Positions 5,306 to 6,658 of a stretch of 6,658 bases of DNA are shown in pieces. Positions within the stretch are counted from its first letter, which is position 1. The number at the start of each line of letters is the position of its first letter. The notes under the pieces were generated by a model that ran no database searches, was not told where the DNA came from, and saw nothing but the letters and a program-made list of their open reading frames with translations. Source of the DNA: Clostridiales bacterium (lineage in GTDB: Bacteria > Bacillota > Clostridia > Christensenellales > Aristaeellaceae); contig DXVG01000100.1 in assembly GCA_019409045.1 (NCBI GenBank), positions 1 to 6,658 of the forward strand, written 5' to 3'. A program made the translations under genes and the position numbers.

Positions 5306-5797
5306 ATGAAGAAACTGCTTTGCCTGCTCATCTGCGCGCTTCTGGCGCTGGGCGCGTGCGCTCTGGCCGAGGGGCAACTGCCTCTGGCGGCGTCGCTGGA
5401 AGCCTATCTGCCCTCCGTGGGGCATCCCTTCACCGCCAGCGACGAGGACGGCGACGGCTGCAACGACACCTTCATGATCTCCTTTGACGACGGTCAGGGC
5501 ACGACCATCGAGGCATACTGCCAGTGCTTCGACGGCGTCGCCCGCGTGGTCTGCGACATGGGCGCGGTGGGCGCGGACGCCGACGCGGCGACCGTCTGTC
5601 AGATCGTCAACGTACTCAACGCCAACTCCGATGCCTGCCGCTGGTGGTACGACGAGGAAGCCGGCGTGGTACGCGGCGCGCAGGAGATCTACGACGCCGT
5701 GGGCGACGACTTTGGCGCCTACGCCTTCCACTACATGAACAGCATCGCCACGGATGTGTATTACACCCGGGCGGAGTTTCTCTCGCTGGTGGGGTGA
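5306..5797 (+). CDS. Exported YbjN-like protein, second of a tandem pair
   Basis: A 163-residue secreted protein similar in size and layout to the preceding one: signal peptide MKKLLCLLICALLALGACALA, then YLPSVG (compare YLDEVG upstream), a beta region, VNVLNANSDACRWWYDEEAGVV and a C-terminal helix. The signal could be cleaved by signal peptidase I after ALA-21; LGAC is a poor lipobox, so a lipoprotein is possible but less likely. DEDGDGCND at 46-54 matches the DxDxDGxxD calcium-loop pattern, although the twelfth-position acid of a true EF hand is missing. The ATG at 5306 is chosen because it is 8 nt from AAGGGGG; the in-frame ATG at 5300 is too close. The gene lies 16 nt after its paralogue and is followed by a strong terminator, so the two form an operon. 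Function unknown. Confidence 0.78.
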   Translation: MKKLLCLLICALLALGACALAEGQLPLAASLEAYLPSVGHPFTASDEDGDGCNDTFMISFDDGQGTTIEAYCQCFDGVARVVCDMGAVGADADAATVCQIVNVLNANSDACRWWYDEEAGVVRGAQEIYDAVGDDFGAYAFHYMNSIATDVYYTRAEFLSLVG

Positions 5798-5809
5798 GGA
5801 AAGCGGCTG

Positions 5810-5839
5810 AGGCGCGGAGCAGAGGCTCCGCGCCTTTTT
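5810..5839 (+). terminator. Terminator of the YbjN-like operon
   Basis: GGCGCGGAGC (5811-5820) pairs perfectly with GCTCCGCGCC (5825-5834) around AGAG, followed by five T (5835-5839). It is a canonical intrinsic terminator that starts about 13 bases after the stop codon. Confidence 0.93.
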
Positions 5840-5865
5840 GCGCGCGCCGTCTCCTGCGTTTGTAG

Positions 5866-5904
5866 TGACATCGTGTTGACATTTGCGGACGCCGGTGCTA
5901 TACT
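5866..5904 (+). promoter_or_regulatory. Promoter of the toxin-antitoxin operon
   Basis: TTGACA (5876-5881), a 17-bp spacer and TATACT (5899-5904) put the start near 5911, close to the ribosome binding site. TGACAT occurs twice, at 5866-5871 and 5877-5882, 11 bp apart, which is one helical turn. The second copy overlaps the -35 box. Ribbon-helix-helix antitoxins often bind such spaced half-sites to repress their own operon, so these are candidate operator half-sites. Confidence 0.75.
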
Positions 5905-5924
5905 GGGACCAAGGAGGGATGAAC

Positions 5925-6254
5925 ATGGAGAATTTGAACGTTCTCAACGCCCCCAAGACGGCGACGTTTCAGATGCGCATCGACCCGGAGGTCAAACGCC
6001 GGGCGGAAGCGCTGTTTCGCAACTGCGGGCTGTCGCTCACCGACGCGATCAACATTTTTATTCAACAGTCCATGAACGTGGGCGGGCTGCCCTTCATCGT
6101 CTCGCAGGACAGCCGGGAAGCGCTGCGGGAGCAGGCTGCGGCGCGGCTGGCGCTGGAGGTGCAAAAGGGCCGCGATTCCGTGCGCCGCGCGGAGGACTGG
6201 GTCTCGGAAGAAGCGATGCTCGCCCACTTTGGCCTTGAGGATGCGGAAAAATGA
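5925..6254 (+). CDS. RelB/DinJ-family antitoxin
   Basis: A 109-residue antitoxin of a type II toxin-antitoxin pair. The N-terminal ribbon-helix-helix DNA-binding domain is clear: strand TATFQMRID (about 12-20), helix PEVKRRAEALFRNCGLS and helix LTDAINIFIQQSM, then the family's GGLPF at 53-57. The C-terminal half (58-109), rich in charged residues, is the part expected to wrap and neutralise the toxin. The ATG at 5925 sits 7 nt after AAGGAGG; the in-frame ATG at 5919 is within a base of that site and is rejected. The stop codon overlaps the toxin start (ATGA), which usually means translational coupling. The complex with toxin probably represses the operon. Confidence 0.92.
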   Translation: MENLNVLNAPKTATFQMRIDPEVKRRAEALFRNCGLSLTDAINIFIQQSMNVGGLPFIVSQDSREALREQAAARLALEVQKGRDSVRRAEDWVSEEAMLAHFGLEDAEK

Positions 6255-6565
6255 GGCTGCGCTACACGCCCGCCGCGATAGCGGATATGCAGGACATCCG
6301 GGACTACGTCCGGGACGTGCTTTTGAACCCCGAGGCGGCGCAAAGCATTCTTGCCGGCATCGCCGCCTCCTGCGCCAAATTGAAGGAACAGCCCTGCATG
6401 GGGCTGGAGCTGCGCAAGAAGCTGAGGCGAGAGATCGAGGGCCGCTGCCTGCTGCACGGAAGGTACATCATCTGCTACGAGATCGACGAGGCCATCTCCA
6501 TCCTGCGGGTGCTGGACACGCGCACGGACTATGTGCGGGCGCTGTTCGGCGAAGGGAATGGATAG
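6251..6565 (+). CDS. RelE/ParE-superfamily toxin
   Basis: A 104-residue toxin overlapping its antitoxin by 4 bases. It shows the superfamily's usual plan: RLRYTPAAIADMQDI at the start, an N-terminal helical hairpin with NPEAA, a central LRRE...GRYIICYEID beta sheet, and the end motif ILRVLDTRTDYVRALF (84-99). The superfamily contains both ribosome-dependent mRNA endonucleases (RelE, YafQ) and gyrase poisons (ParE). The DinJ-like antitoxin favours a ribosome-acting enzyme, and Arg86, Arg91 and Tyr94 could serve there. The end motif is also common in ParE-like members, and I cannot place the lysine catalytic pair of RelE with certainty. The target is therefore left open. The length is normal and the frame is intact. 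Confidence 0.9.
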   Translation: MRLRYTPAAIADMQDIRDYVRDVLLNPEAAQSILAGIAASCAKLKEQPCMGLELRKKLRREIEGRCLLHGRYIICYEIDEAISILRVLDTRTDYVRALFGEGNG

Positions 6566-6578
6566 GGAGACAAAATAC

Positions 6579-6606
6579 AAGGCGGCGCGAGTGTTCGCGC
6601 CGCCTT
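6579..6606. terminator. Terminator-like hairpin after the toxin gene
   Basis: AAGGCGGCGCGA (6579-6590) and TCGCGCCGCCTT (6595-6606) form a perfect 12-bp stem with a GTGT loop, 13 bases after the toxin stop. The plus-strand downstream flank (CAGTATG) lacks a U run. The opposite flank read on the minus strand (GTATTTTG) is T-richer, so it may serve transcription from the right as well. Confidence 0.65.
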
Positions 6607-6611
6607 CAGTA

Positions 6612-6628
6612 TGTTGACAAAGTCAACA
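6612..6628. promoter_or_regulatory. Inverted repeat, candidate operator at the right edge
   Basis: TGTTGAC-AAA-GTCAACA is a perfect inverted repeat with 7-bp arms. It contains TTGACA, which could be the -35 box of a plus-strand promoter of a gene beyond the window. TTGAC-N3-GTCAA symmetry is of the kind bound by dimeric repressors such as MarR-type proteins. With only 30 bases left in the window, nothing more can be said. Confidence 0.45.
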
Positions 6629-6658
6629 GACTGGCAGGGCGTTGAGAAAGCCCGCAAG

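Noticed and set aside
4534..5331. Minus-strand open frame of 265 codons
   Set aside because: Antisense of the permease end and the first YbjN-like gene; biased composition and no ribosome binding site.

Overview
The window looks like chromosomal DNA of a GC-rich member of the Bacillota, probably a gut-type clostridial anaerobe. The grounds are G/C-dominated third codon positions, strong AGGAGG-type ribosome binding sites, textbook sigma-A promoters (TTGACA/TATAAT with 17-bp spacers), compact hairpin terminators, and the gene families present. No species can be named from the sequence alone.

Layout. Positions 1-332 hold no credible gene but contain seven consecutive inverted repeats, including a perfect 24-bp palindrome. 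A roughly 38-bp unit occurs in two diverged copies near the two ends of this stretch. Next, on the minus strand, come a heavy-metal P1B-type ATPase without an N-terminal metal-binding domain (333-2228) and a CsoR-family copper-type repressor (2351-2626). Each has its own consensus promoter, and near-identical ATACC-N6-GGTAT operators lie at both predicted start points. Divergent from them, on the plus strand, is a small CGMC metallochaperone-like protein (2811-3059). It has its own promoter and a different palindromic operator, GTTAG-A6-CTAAC.

Following on the plus strand are a uracil permease of the NCS2 family (3239-4663) with a leader of about 110 nt holding two hairpins; two tandem exported YbjN-like proteins (4792-5289 and 5306-5797) that end at a strong terminator; and a complete type II toxin-antitoxin pair (RelB/DinJ-like antitoxin 5925-6254, RelE/ParE-like toxin 6251-6565) with a consensus promoter and a 12-bp perfect stem behind it. 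The last 50 bases carry a perfect 17-bp inverted repeat that could be the operator of a gene beyond the edge.

How the genes work together. The best-supported functional unit is the metal-homeostasis cluster. The CsoR-like repressor probably controls itself and the ATPase through the shared operators, and the ATPase exports the sensed metal. The CGMC protein may supply the metal-binding domain the ATPase lacks, but its promoter has no CsoR-type site, so it seems to answer to another regulator. The permease, the YbjN-like pair and the toxin-antitoxin module appear to be independent transcription units. I see no CRISPR array, rRNA, tRNA, transposase or phage gene. The least explained items are the left-end hairpin array, the metal specificity of the ATPase (CPC combined with HNAGS) and the role of the exported YbjN-like pair.
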